Shown in pieces: positions 55,011-63,132 of a stretch of DNA of 64,000 nt (position 1 is the first letter of the stretch; each line of letters starts with the position of its first letter). The stretch is from Ketobacter sp036337295. GTDB taxonomy: Bacteria; Pseudomonadota; Gammaproteobacteria; Pseudomonadales; Ketobacteraceae. The translations under genes were made by a program, and so were the position numbers. The stretch covers positions 62,001 through 126,000 of the forward strand of contig JAYZEN010000008.1 of assembly GCA_036337295.1 (NCBI GenBank), read 5' to 3'. A model generated the notes under the pieces. The model saw only the letters and a program-made list of their open reading frames with translations, searched no databases and was not told the DNA's origin.

Positions 55011-55465
55011 ACTACTGATCCAAAATACTGAGGTCCGTCTTCCTGTGCTAGGTGTTCCCACTGAGTGATGTAGAGGTCCGCGAACCGCCCCACTTTCTGA
55101 CCACTGACAGACAGCTCATTAACGTTGGCAATACTGTCCACCCAAATGGTCTTGCTCCTAATCAGCTTAGCAAAGATGAGCGCAAAAAAGCCCGGCGCCG
55201 CGCCGGTACTGAGCACCACATGTGGTCTTATTTTAATCAGTATAGCCAGCACATTCAGGGCAAGCCAAAGGATCTTGAGCGGGTTGCTCTTCAATGATGC
55301 GTCCGGCACGTAGTAGAACCGCCCTTCCGGTGCGGCTTGCGCATAGGCTCGCTCAGTACAGGCAAAATACACATCATGATCTTCAAATGCCGGTCGCAAT
55401 CGGTTCATTTGAACCCAATGCCCCCCGCAGGATGATATCAACAGTATTCTTTTCTTTGCCTTCAT
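55007..55465 (-). CDS. PssD/Alg14-like glycosyltransferase subunit
   Basis: A 152-residue membrane-associated partner of the PssE-like subunit. It shows LLISSCGGHWVQMNRL at the N-terminus, a hydrophobic segment near residues 70-85 and STGAAPGFFALIFAKL, matching Alg14/PssD acceptor-binding proteins. The 4-base overlap with the next gene points to stoichiometric co-translation. In rhizobia the PssD/PssE pair adds glucuronic acid; the sugar here is unknown. Confidence 0.88.
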   Translation of the reverse strand: MKAKKRILLISSCGGHWVQMNRLRPAFEDHDVYFACTERAYAQAAPEGRFYYVPDASLKSNPLKILWLALNVLAILIKIRPHVVLSTGAAPGFFALIFAKLIRSKTIWVDSIANVNELSVSGQKVGRFADLYITQWEHLAQEDGPQYFGSVV

Positions 55466-55491
55466 TGAATGACTCTACTCCTTTGTAACCG

Positions 55492-56331
55492 TTACACCCT
55501 GGACGAGTTGTCCCGCTCCCAGGTACTGAAATCCGCAATGGCCATGCGATGGTCTGCGTTGCGCTTGGTTTGCCATTGTACGTAGGCATACACCATCGCC
55601 GCAGGCAGCAACCACGGCTTCTTCAATACCAGAGACAGCAAGGCCCGGGGGGAGTTCTCACTGCCCACCGACAGCTCCGGGAATTTCATCTTCAGTTCCA
55701 TATTGCCGAACCGCACCCGGCTCTTGATCTTGATCAGATCCGAGAGGTTTTGGGGGGCAAAAATGGTGAACTGACAGCCTGTGGCTGTACGTCGTTCCTG
55801 GCCGCCGAACAAGGACCTGACATAGCCATCATCGGCTATGAGCTGAGGGAACGGTCCAAAGCGCTGACGCCCAGATTCTGACAGTATGAACACCCCGGAC
55901 CCCACCATCTGACCATCGGCAAAATAGGGAAGCTGCATCCAGATTCCATAGAACGCCTTGACCATGGCGCTGGATCTGGCCAAATCTACATGCAATCTAG
56001 GGGCCACTATTTCAACCCCGGGCGTTTCAAACGCCTGCAGGGCCTGCAGCAGATCTGACCCCTTCAATTGGATGTCCGCATCGATGTAAGCCCTTGGAAA
56101 ACCTGAAGCTGCCTCGTCCCCGGCATTCAATGCCGCCACTTTGGAGGCAACATCCAGTTCGATGACCTTTACACCGGAATAGTTGCGGGCGATGGCGGCC
56201 GTATCGTCGGCGCAGCCATTGCAAACCACGATGATTTCGAACTGATTGCCCTCCAAACCTTCCAGCAAGGCAGCCAGACACCGCCCAATGACCGAAGCTT
56301 CGTTATGGGCCGGAATGACAATACTAAACAC
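55492..56331 (-). CDS. Glycosyltransferase family 2
   Basis: A 279-residue GT-A glycosyltransferase with FSIVIPAHNEASVI, IVVCNGCADDT and the metal-binding YIDADIQL. The C-terminal part has a hydrophobic stretch (LLSLVLKKPWLLPAAMVYAYV) that may attach it to the membrane. It starts with GTG 56331 behind AGGGAC. It is the first gene of the short operon GT2-PssD-PssE and diverges from the VPEIN-tail protein gene across about 490 bases. Confidence 0.88.
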   Translation of the reverse strand: MFSIVIPAHNEASVIGRCLAALLEGLEGNQFEIIVVCNGCADDTAAIARNYSGVKVIELDVASKVAALNAGDEAASGFPRAYIDADIQLKGSDLLQALQAFETPGVEIVAPRLHVDLARSSAMVKAFYGIWMQLPYFADGQMVGSGVFILSESGRQRFGPFPQLIADDGYVRSLFGGQERRTATGCQFTIFAPQNLSDLIKIKSRVRFGNMELKMKFPELSVGSENSPRALLSLVLKKPWLLPAAMVYAYVQWQTKRNADHRMAIADFSTWERDNSSRV

Positions 56332-56825
56332 TGCTAAGTCCCTGTCAGATAATCAAAAGTATAAGTGAAGACTCGAAAAAACGGCCGCTTTGCCGGCACA
56401 GGAATGTGAGAGTCTGTCAGCGGGGAGCCGCCATTTACCTCGTTCCCGCGACTTGCAAAGCATGCTCTGCTCCGGTCTTGATTGCAAATCAATCCCCCTG
56501 TGGAATTCGGTTATGCAACCAGTGTCGAATTCATTAACAGTCGGGACTCGCAGCCCCAGAGCTGGCTAAAAATCACACAGACAGATCGATCAACCGGGTA
56601 TTTTCTCGAATAAAAATTTCAATATTGTGATTTGGTCGATGGATTCACTTGTATTGGTGTCGGTTTTTTTTGCACGACTGGTTAAAAAACACTCTAAATA
56701 CCTGATATGGCAGGCAAGCAAAGGTTGGCCCACTACTTGCTTTACCCAGGGGGCCGGTGAGGTCAACGCCGATTCGGGTTGTATCCGGTTTTAAAGCATC
56801 AATTTTCAATGTGGGGCAAACTTAA
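56332..56825. other. Divergent regulatory region upstream of the sorted small protein
   Basis: The 494-base gap has no gene. Its right end carries the sigma-54-type promoter at 56725-56741. A weak sigma-54-like element on the minus strand (GG-N10-GC arrangement with TTGCA at 56484-56500) might serve the glycosyltransferase operon, but its -24 box is poor. Confidence 0.5.
56725..56741 (+). promoter_or_regulatory. Sigma-54 (RpoN) -24/-12 promoter
   Basis: TTGGCCC-ACTAC-TTGCT matches the consensus TTGGCAC-N5-TTGCW with only one change in the -24 box and the exact GG-N10-GC spacing. Transcription would begin near 56752, about 75 bases upstream of the ATG at 56826. Sigma-54 control is established for several PEP-CTERM/exosortase target genes, which fits the gene downstream. 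Confidence 0.75.
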
Positions 56826-57104
56826 ATGAATACCGTGAAAGCATTCTTGTTAACACTGGTGATTGTGATGGTGCCGAGCTATGCCTTCAGCGGTAGCTCT
56901 CACCCGGACAAACACAAACACCGCTACGGCGACCGTGACCACAAGCGTGGCCATCACCATGGCGGTCAGTACTGTGAAAAAGACCACTCTCATGACGCTG
57001 AGAAAGTACCTGAAATCAATGCCGGCGGCACCGCCATCGCATTGGCCCTCCTGGCCGGTTTGGTATTGGTCGCCAGAGAGCGTCGCAGCTCTGATCAGGC
57101 ATAA
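56826..57104 (+). CDS. Small His-rich secreted protein with VPEIN (VPEID-CTERM-like) sorting tail
   Basis: A 92-residue preprotein. Residues 1-22 are a Sec signal peptide. Residues 23-60 form a very polar mature segment with nine histidines, several Asp and Lys, and one Cys (Cys50). Residues 61-87 are an exosortase-type tail: the motif VPEIN, a hydrophobic helix (TAIALALLAGLVLVA) and the basic stop RERR. This tripartite tail matches the VPEID-CTERM class handled by exosortase E, whose gene follows 189 bases downstream. The small size leaves under 40 residues after processing. Metal binding through the His cluster is a guess. Confidence 0.88.
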   Translation: MNTVKAFLLTLVIVMVPSYAFSGSSHPDKHKHRYGDRDHKRGHHHGGQYCEKDHSHDAEKVPEINAGGTAIALALLAGLVLVARERRSSDQA

Positions 57105-57131
57105 GCCACTGCGCAATCAGAACCTGGGCTG

Positions 57132-57147
57132 CCGGATTGTTATCCGG
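57132..57147 (+). terminator. Short hairpin between the sorted protein and exosortase genes
   Basis: A perfect CCGGAT-TGTT-ATCCGG stem-loop begins 28 bases after the small gene's stop. No T-run follows, so it may be an mRNA 3'-stabilising or partial termination structure that lets the substrate be made in excess over the exosortase. Confidence 0.35.
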
Positions 57148-57293
57148 AGTCCGGGTCTTCGTTGACACAGTTTCATCCTCCTCCAATTTGACACTGCAAT
57201 GTCCGTGCTGCAAATGCGCTTTAAGGTACATCCGTCTCCACGCTAGAATATCCGTCCACTTTCAAAGGCCACTCCGTGGTTAAAGCAGGTTGA

Positions 57294-58913
57294 ATGGGCA
57301 CCTTACAGACTAAACCAGCGTCACAATTCCTCATCATCGGAAGCGTCTTGCTTGTCATTCTGGTGTTGATCCTGGAAAAGTTTGCAATCGGTTCTCATGT
57401 ATATTCGGCGGTGAAGAGCTCACATGACACCTGGTTGGGGGAGCTGCTGTTCAGCCATGGGAAAGCCATATCCCGCTCCCTGGTACTGGCCGTTATTATT
57501 TTCCTGATTCTGATTCAAAAGCAGTTGAACGACTATCGTCGGTTGTTTATCACGCTCTATAGCCCCCGCTCTGCGATTATTCTGCTGGCCCAGGTGGCGG
57601 TCTTTGGTCTGTTTTACTGGGGCACGACCCCGGCCTTCAGCCCGGGCCCCGGGCAGCTGGCTTTTCAATCCCTGTGGGTGGCGCTGGGGTTGCTGTTGGC
57701 ACTGCTGACGTTGGCGGCCTTTGCCAGCCCGGGGTTCTGGCAACAGGTCATGAGGGAACAAAAGTGGGCTATCGTTTTTGCAGTGGTCCTCAGTGTATTG
57801 GTATGGACCCTGAGTATCGCCACCCAGGGGCTGTGGTCCCATTTCGCCGATTTTACCTTCTATCTGGTGGCCGGGTGTCTGGAATGGTTCAGTAACGATG
57901 TTTATGTGGACCCCGAGGGTCGCATCATCGGTTTCCACCGTTTTCTGGTGAACATCGACACGCAATGCTCCGGTTATGAGGGCATTGGCCTGGTGACCGC
58001 CTTTGTGTTTGTGTTTCTTTACAGCTTTCGGGCGGATTTCCGGTTTCCACGGGCCCTTCTGCTGTTCCCCATCGGCGCCATCGTCATCTGGTTATTCAAC
58101 ATCGTACGGATAGTGGTTTTGATTCTGATCGGTGCCCTGTGGTCACCGGATGTGGCCGTCTGGGGATTCCACACCCAGGCCGGCTGGATCACGTTTATTC
58201 TGACCTCTGTGGGCTTGATGTGGCTGGCGCATAACAGCGCGTTTTTCGTCAAACAAAAAGCCTCGGCCCAACCGTTCTCCCGCACCATGAACGTACCCAT
58301 TGCTACGCTGCTCCCATTGATTGCATTGCTGGCCATGACGTTCCTTACCCAGGCTCTCTCCGGTCAGTTCGACTGGTTATATCCCTTGCGCGTGATCGTG
58401 GTCGGCGCAGTGGTACTGTACTGTTTCCGCTATCTGGACCTGCGGCCGTTCACCTGGAACTATTTTTCCATTGCGGCCGGACTGGTTGTGGCGGTGATGT
58501 GGATACTGATGGTGAGCACGGATGGCGAGGTGGATCAACAGTACACCAGTGCGTTTGAGCAAACGCCGGGGTGGCTGGTGGGGTTGTGGCTGTTCTTCCG
58601 CCTGGTGGGATCGTCGGTGACCGTACCCATTGCCGAAGAGCTGGGTTTCCGGAGCTATCTTCTGTGCAAGCTCTCTTCCCAGCCGGTTGCCAACCGGGGG
58701 TCACTGCTGTTTTCCGCCTTTGCCTTTGTTGGCAGTTCGGTGGCCTTTGGCCTGTTGCATGGTGCCTGGTTGGAGGGGACATTAGCCGGATTGGTATACT
58801 CGTGGGTGCGCTACCGAAGTACCCACATCCTGGACGCCATCATCGCCCACGGCGTCACCAATGCGGTACTGTTTGCGGTGGTGCTTTACAATGGCCAGTG
58901 GTCGTTACTGTGA
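57294..58913 (+). CDS. Exosortase E fused to CPBP-family intramembrane protease
   Basis: A 539-residue polytopic membrane protein combining two processing enzymes. The exosortase part (about 90-315) keeps the three catalytic residues: Cys225 in TQCSGYEG, Arg272 in FNIVRIVVL and His293 in GFHTQAGW. The C-terminal part (about 425-535) is a CPBP (CAAX/Abi-type) protease with EEx3R (Glu448, Glu449, Arg453), His489 in FGLLHG and His519-x3-Asn523. This fusion is the hallmark of the exosortase E/protease, VPEID-CTERM system. It should cleave the tail of the upstream small protein. ATG 57294 with AGG upstream; it ends flush against the convergent sugar-transferase gene. Confidence 0.93.
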   Translation: MGTLQTKPASQFLIIGSVLLVILVLILEKFAIGSHVYSAVKSSHDTWLGELLFSHGKAISRSLVLAVIIFLILIQKQLNDYRRLFITLYSPRSAIILLAQVAVFGLFYWGTTPAFSPGPGQLAFQSLWVALGLLLALLTLAAFASPGFWQQVMREQKWAIVFAVVLSVLVWTLSIATQGLWSHFADFTFYLVAGCLEWFSNDVYVDPEGRIIGFHRFLVNIDTQCSGYEGIGLVTAFVFVFLYSFRADFRFPRALLLFPIGAIVIWLFNIVRIVVLILIGALWSPDVAVWGFHTQAGWITFILTSVGLMWLAHNSAFFVKQKASAQPFSRTMNVPIATLLPLIALLAMTFLTQALSGQFDWLYPLRVIVVGAVVLYCFRYLDLRPFTWNYFSIAAGLVVAVMWILMVSTDGEVDQQYTSAFEQTPGWLVGLWLFFRLVGSSVTVPIAEELGFRSYLLCKLSSQPVANRGSLLFSAFAFVGSSVAFGLLHGAWLEGTLAGLVYSWVRYRSTHILDAIIAHGVTNAVLFAVVLYNGQWSLL

Positions 58914-60326
58914 TCAGTAAGCGTTGGCGCCCACAAAGCCTTTAGTGAAAGTTGCAAATATGATTTTGCAGTCCATCCACAGGGACCAATGACGAATGTA
59001 CTCCAGGTCGTAGTGGATGCGCATTTTCATCTTGTCCAGGGTGTCGGTCTCACCGCGCCAGCCGTTTACCTGAGCCCAGCCGGTAATACCGGGCTTCATT
59101 TTGTGCCGCAGCATGTAGTACTCAATCTGCTTGCGGTATTCCTCGTTGTGGGCAACCGCATGGGGTCTGGGCCCCACAATGGACATGGAGCCCTGCAGCA
59201 CGTTGATAAACTGGGGTAGTTCATCCAGTGAGGTACGCCGCAGGAAGGCGCCGAACGGCGTGATGCGGGAATCGTTCTTCGATGCCTGCGTTACCTTGGC
59301 ACCATTCTCCGTCACCCGCATGGAGCGGAATTTGTAGACCTTGATTTTGCGTCCATCCAGGCCGTATCGATCCTGGGCGAAGATTACCGGCCCGCGGGAG
59401 GATAGCTTCACCCCAATGGCAATGACCAGCATCGGGATGGCGATCACGGTAAGGATGATCAGCGACAGCACCAGATCTTCCACACGCTTCAGCAATGACC
59501 AGCCCCCGCGCATGGGCGTGTCATACACACTGACGGTTTGCAGTCCACCGACCTGGCCAATGCGGGCATGCAGCAGGTTGTAAATAAAGAAATCCGGAAT
59601 CAGGTGGACATCCACAGTGGTGTCCCCCAACAGCCTCAGTATTTGTTCGATCCGGCTTTTGGCAGAGAACGGCAATCCAACGAAGAGGACTTCAAACTCG
59701 CCGGCCTGGGCCCGTCTCACCCCTTCATTCACATCACCCTCCACCAGGTCGCTGAACCGGTTGTTGATGCGGTCGAGTTTATTCTCTTTGGAACGATCGT
59801 CGAAGATGGCTTTGAGCTTGTAGCCGGTTTCCGGGTGATCCAGGATTTCCTGAACCAGCTTGCAGCCCGAATCCGAGAGCCCGATGATGGCCACCGATCG
59901 GGTGTTGTGTCCCTGCTTCCTCATGTGAAACAGAAACAGTCGGAACAGAATGCGCCAACCGCACAAAAAGCACAGGGTGGCCACGATCCAGCCCCCCAGG
60001 ATAAGCCTGGAATAGTGTTCCGCAGTTTTGGCAAAGAACACAAACATCAACACCGGCAGCAGGGCGATGGTCCAGCTCAACAGGGTGTAGAACAGCATTT
60101 CCTTGAGCGCACCGGCACGCCAGGAGCGATATAACCACAGCAATTCAGAGACGAAGGAGTAGGACAGGTTCGCGATCAATGCCAGGACAAAATAGAGGAA
60201 ATCATATTGAACGCCGTAGATCAGGGTCGCCAACAGCAATCCCAACTGGATGATCACCAGGTCCGCCAAACGATACATGAACGCAAACTGGTTTACGTTG
60301 TTTCTAACAAATCCTTCGTTAGTCAT
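58914..60326 (-). CDS. Undecaprenyl-phosphate sugar phosphotransferase (WcaJ/WbaP type)
   Basis: A 470-residue initiating transferase that places the first sugar-1-phosphate (often glucose or galactose) on undecaprenyl phosphate. Four N-terminal helices are followed by a nucleotide-binding-like soluble domain (VAIIGLSDSGCKLV) and a C-terminal catalytic domain. The catalytic domain starts with a membrane helix and contains YKFRSMRV, RRTSLDELPQFINVLQG, SIVGPRPHA and PGITGWAQVNGWRG. ATG at 60326. It is divergent from rmlA. Confidence 0.95.
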   Translation of the reverse strand: MTNEGFVRNNVNQFAFMYRLADLVIIQLGLLLATLIYGVQYDFLYFVLALIANLSYSFVSELLWLYRSWRAGALKEMLFYTLLSWTIALLPVLMFVFFAKTAEHYSRLILGGWIVATLCFLCGWRILFRLFLFHMRKQGHNTRSVAIIGLSDSGCKLVQEILDHPETGYKLKAIFDDRSKENKLDRINNRFSDLVEGDVNEGVRRAQAGEFEVLFVGLPFSAKSRIEQILRLLGDTTVDVHLIPDFFIYNLLHARIGQVGGLQTVSVYDTPMRGGWSLLKRVEDLVLSLIILTVIAIPMLVIAIGVKLSSRGPVIFAQDRYGLDGRKIKVYKFRSMRVTENGAKVTQASKNDSRITPFGAFLRRTSLDELPQFINVLQGSMSIVGPRPHAVAHNEEYRKQIEYYMLRHKMKPGITGWAQVNGWRGETDTLDKMKMRIHYDLEYIRHWSLWMDCKIIFATFTKGFVGANAY

Positions 60327-60785
60327 AGCCGATACCGCCCCAATACAGGTTACTACTCGCAGACTGTCTCGCAGACTGTAAAGTTACTGCTCAACTATAG
60401 TAAAATTATGACCATGCGCTTTATAGCGATAGTTACGTAACGTAACTTTCTGTAAATCCTGCCAAAGTTGCCCGTCACATGAGCCCCATAGTCTAAACTA
60501 TAAGACCCTTCACACTAAGCAAAAGCTCCCTGCGCAAAAGCGCAAATTTTGCCATTTTGAATGCGGAGGATGTTACGGGCACCCCGTAATGGGGGCTCCA
60601 CAATTGCCCCGTACCATAGACGCCCTTAGTATGAAGCCCTGACTGTGGCGTGCCCACAGCACTGGTCTGATTCTTGAATAACAATTGTCACGCCACGGGC
60701 GAGACATCCGTGAAAGTCTGTTAGAGTCACACCTTGAGTTGCCGGCATTCAATGCCGCTAATCGATGAAGAAGGAAGGATAGAAA
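60327..60785. other. Repeat-rich divergent promoter region (sugar transferase / rml)
   Basis: This 459-base gap has no gene but several ordered repeats. There is a perfect tandem 12-mer, CTCGCAGACTGT, at 60356-60367 and 60368-60379, flanked by GTTACTACTC and GTTACTGCTC. Palindromes are AGTTACGT-A-ACGTAACT at 60431-60447, TGCGC-AAAA-GCGCA at 60531-60544, TTACGGG-CAC-CCCGTAA at 60573-60589 and CGGCATT-C-AATGCCG at 60743-60757. They suggest dense protein or RNA-level control of polysaccharide initiation. Confidence 0.7.
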
Positions 60786-61679
60786 ATGGGTATGAAAGGC
60801 ATCATTCTGGCCGGGGGCAGTGGTACACGCCTGCACCCTTTAACGCACAGCGTCAGCAAACAGCTCATGCCGGTTTACGATAAGCCGATGATTTACTACC
60901 CCCTGTCCACTCTGATGTTGTCCGGTATCAAGGATGTGCTGATCATCACCACGCCCCGGGATGCAGAGGCGTTCCAGCATTTGCTGGGCGACGGCAGTCA
61001 ATGGGGCATCAATATTCAATATGCCCAGCAGCCCTCCCCAGACGGCCTGGCACAGGCCTTCATCATCGGCGAGCAGTTCGTCGGTCAGGACCACGTGAGC
61101 CTGGTACTGGGGGACAATCTGTTTTACGGTGGCGGCCTGTCGCAGAAATTACAGAAAGTGGCCCAGAAGGAGTCCGGTGCAACGGTCTTTGGATACTACG
61201 TTAAAGACCCCGAGCGCTACGGCGTTGTAAGTTATTCCGACGATGGCCAGGTCACGGACATCGAAGAGAAGCCGAAAAAACCCAAGTCCTCCATTGCCGT
61301 CACCGGGTTGTATTTCTACGATAACCAGGTGGTGGATATCGCCAAGTCCATCAAGCCCTCCGAGCGGGGCGAGCTGGAGATCACCGATGTGAATAAGGTG
61401 TATCTGGACCAGGGGCAGTTAAGCGTGGAAGTGCTGGGCCGCGGTTATGCCTGGCTCGACACCGGCACCCACGACTCCCTGTTGGATGCCGCCAACTTCA
61501 TGAAGCTGGTGGAAGACCGGCAAAGCCTTAAAATCGGCTGCCCGGAAGAAATCGCCTATAAGATGAAATACATCAGCGCTGAACAGATGGCTCAGCTGAT
61601 CGAACCCCTGCGCAAAAGCGGTTACGGGCAATATCTGGAAAAAATTCTGACCGACAAACACGGACCCTCTCAAATATGA
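60786..61679 (+). CDS. rmlA: Glucose-1-phosphate thymidylyltransferase
   Basis: First enzyme of dTDP-L-rhamnose synthesis: glucose-1-phosphate plus dTTP gives dTDP-glucose. It is 297 residues with the nucleotide loop GIILAGGSGTRLHPLT at the N-terminus, the substrate region YDKPMIYYPLSTLML and LGDNLFYG. ATG 60786 is preceded by AAGGAAGGAT; a second ATG two codons on is also possible. Also called rfbA. It begins a rightward rmlA-C-D-B operon with 4-base overlaps. Confidence 0.97.
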   Translation: MGMKGIILAGGSGTRLHPLTHSVSKQLMPVYDKPMIYYPLSTLMLSGIKDVLIITTPRDAEAFQHLLGDGSQWGINIQYAQQPSPDGLAQAFIIGEQFVGQDHVSLVLGDNLFYGGGLSQKLQKVAQKESGATVFGYYVKDPERYGVVSYSDDGQVTDIEEKPKKPKSSIAVTGLYFYDNQVVDIAKSIKPSERGELEITDVNKVYLDQGQLSVEVLGRGYAWLDTGTHDSLLDAANFMKLVEDRQSLKIGCPEEIAYKMKYISAEQMAQLIEPLRKSGYGQYLEKILTDKHGPSQI

Positions 61680-62236
61680 AGATCATTCCAACCGACATTC
61701 CAGACGTAAAGATCATCGAACCCAAAGTCTTTGGCGACGATCGCGGTTTCTTTTTGGAAAGCTGGCGGGACAGCTGGGCGGAAGAGCTGGGCATCAAGGG
61801 CCGCTTCATCCAGGACAACCACAGCAAATCGAAGCGCCTGACGTTACGGGGCCTGCATTACCAGATCCAGAACCCACAGGGTAAGCTGGTCCGGGTCACC
61901 GAAGGGCGCGTATTCGATGTGGCAGTGGATATGCGCAAGGCATCCCCCCACTTCGGCAAATGGGTGGGCGTGGAACTTTCCGCCGAGAACAAGCGGTTGT
62001 TCTGGGTGCCCCCGGGTTTTGCCCACGGTTTTCTGGTGCTGTCGGAAAGTGCAGAATTTCTCTATAAGTGTACGGATTACTATGCGCCGGAGTATGAGCG
62101 CAGTCTGTTGTGGAACGACCCTGATATGAACATCACCTGGCCCCTTAAGGAAGGCGAAGCTCCCCTGCTTTCGGCCAAGGATGCAGAAGGTGCTACATTA
62201 CAGCAGGCGGACTTTTTTGAAGGTGGCGCAGCATGA
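61676..62236 (+). CDS. rmlC: dTDP-4-dehydrorhamnose 3,5-epimerase
   Basis: Cupin-fold epimerase acting on dTDP-4-keto-6-deoxyglucose, 186 residues. The catalytic His lies in RGLHYQIQNPQGKLVRV, and further family boxes are VFDVAVDMRKASPHFGKWVGVELS and FWVPPGFAHGFLVLS. The ATG overlaps the rmlA stop by ATGA, and the 3' end overlaps rmlD in the same way. Also called rfbC. Confidence 0.97.
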   Translation: MKIIPTDIPDVKIIEPKVFGDDRGFFLESWRDSWAEELGIKGRFIQDNHSKSKRLTLRGLHYQIQNPQGKLVRVTEGRVFDVAVDMRKASPHFGKWVGVELSAENKRLFWVPPGFAHGFLVLSESAEFLYKCTDYYAPEYERSLLWNDPDMNITWPLKEGEAPLLSAKDAEGATLQQADFFEGGAA

Positions 62237-63096
62237 AGGTGTTGGTATTCGGTGCCAACGGGCAGCTGGGTCAATGCCTGCTGCCCAAATTGGCCGGGCA
62301 TGACGTGGTGGCCGCCACCCGGGCGGAGATCGATCTGACGGACACTCAGGCCATCGCGCCCTTTATTACAGAAACACAGCCCGACTGCGTGTTGAATCTG
62401 TCCGCCTATACCGCGGTGGATAAAGCCGAGTCCGAGGTCGAACTGGCCTATTGCATCAACCAACATTCAGTCGCCGCCATGGCACAGGCCTGCGCGGCAT
62501 TGGATCGCCCACTGTTTCACGTTTCCACGGATTTCGTGTTCTCCGGTAACCAGTCCACACCCTATACCACGGATGCGCCCTGCCAGCCGATCGGAGCTTA
62601 CGGTCAGTCCAAATTCGCCGGCGAGCAGGCCATTGCCCAATACCATCCCGGGCGCTCGGTGATCGTTCGCACCGCCTGGTTGTATTCCGATGTGGGCGCT
62701 AATTTCCTGCTGTCCATGTTGCGCTTAATGCGGGAGAGGGACACCCTCGGCATCGTGTGTGATCAGGTGGGAACCCCCACTTCCGCCTATAGCCTGGCGG
62801 ATACCCTGGTGCGTTTTCTCGATTCCGGCGGCAACGGCGTGTATCACTGGACCGATGCCGGCGTGGCCAGCTGGTACGATTTTGCCGTGGCCATTTATGA
62901 AGAGGCGCAAGCCCGTGACCTGGTTCCCTCCGGTGTGAAGATCAACCCGATTTTCACCGCAGATTACCCGACACCGGCAAAACGTCCGGCCTACAGCGTA
63001 TTGGATAAATCCAGGACCTATGATGATGTGCAGGCACCCAAGGTGCATTGGCGGGCAGAGTTGCGTGCTGTGCTGGATCGACTTGCCAGCCAATAG
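62233..63096 (+). CDS. rmlD: dTDP-4-dehydrorhamnose reductase
   Basis: Last step of dTDP-L-rhamnose synthesis, a 287-residue short-chain dehydrogenase-type enzyme. It has the NAD(P) loop VFGANGQLGQCL, LSAYTAVDKAE, the STDFVFSG segment and the catalytic pair in YGQSKFAGE. Also called rfbD. It is followed by a 36-base gap and the rmlB gene with its own strong ribosome site. Confidence 0.97.
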   Translation: MKVLVFGANGQLGQCLLPKLAGHDVVAATRAEIDLTDTQAIAPFITETQPDCVLNLSAYTAVDKAESEVELAYCINQHSVAAMAQACAALDRPLFHVSTDFVFSGNQSTPYTTDAPCQPIGAYGQSKFAGEQAIAQYHPGRSVIVRTAWLYSDVGANFLLSMLRLMRERDTLGIVCDQVGTPTSAYSLADTLVRFLDSGGNGVYHWTDAGVASWYDFAVAIYEEAQARDLVPSGVKINPIFTADYPTPAKRPAYSVLDKSRTYDDVQAPKVHWRAELRAVLDRLASQ

Positions 63097-63132
63097 ATTT
63101 TTGAATAACCGAGTAATGTTAAGGAGACAGCT

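Noticed and set aside
55011..55061. 17-codon extension of the PssE-like protein
   Set aside because: The family starts at MIFVTVGTQ, and ATG 55010 forms a classic 4-base overlap with the partner gene.
60355..60380. Tandem 12-mer as part of a CRISPR array
   Set aside because: Only two directly adjacent copies, no spacers and no cas genes in the window.
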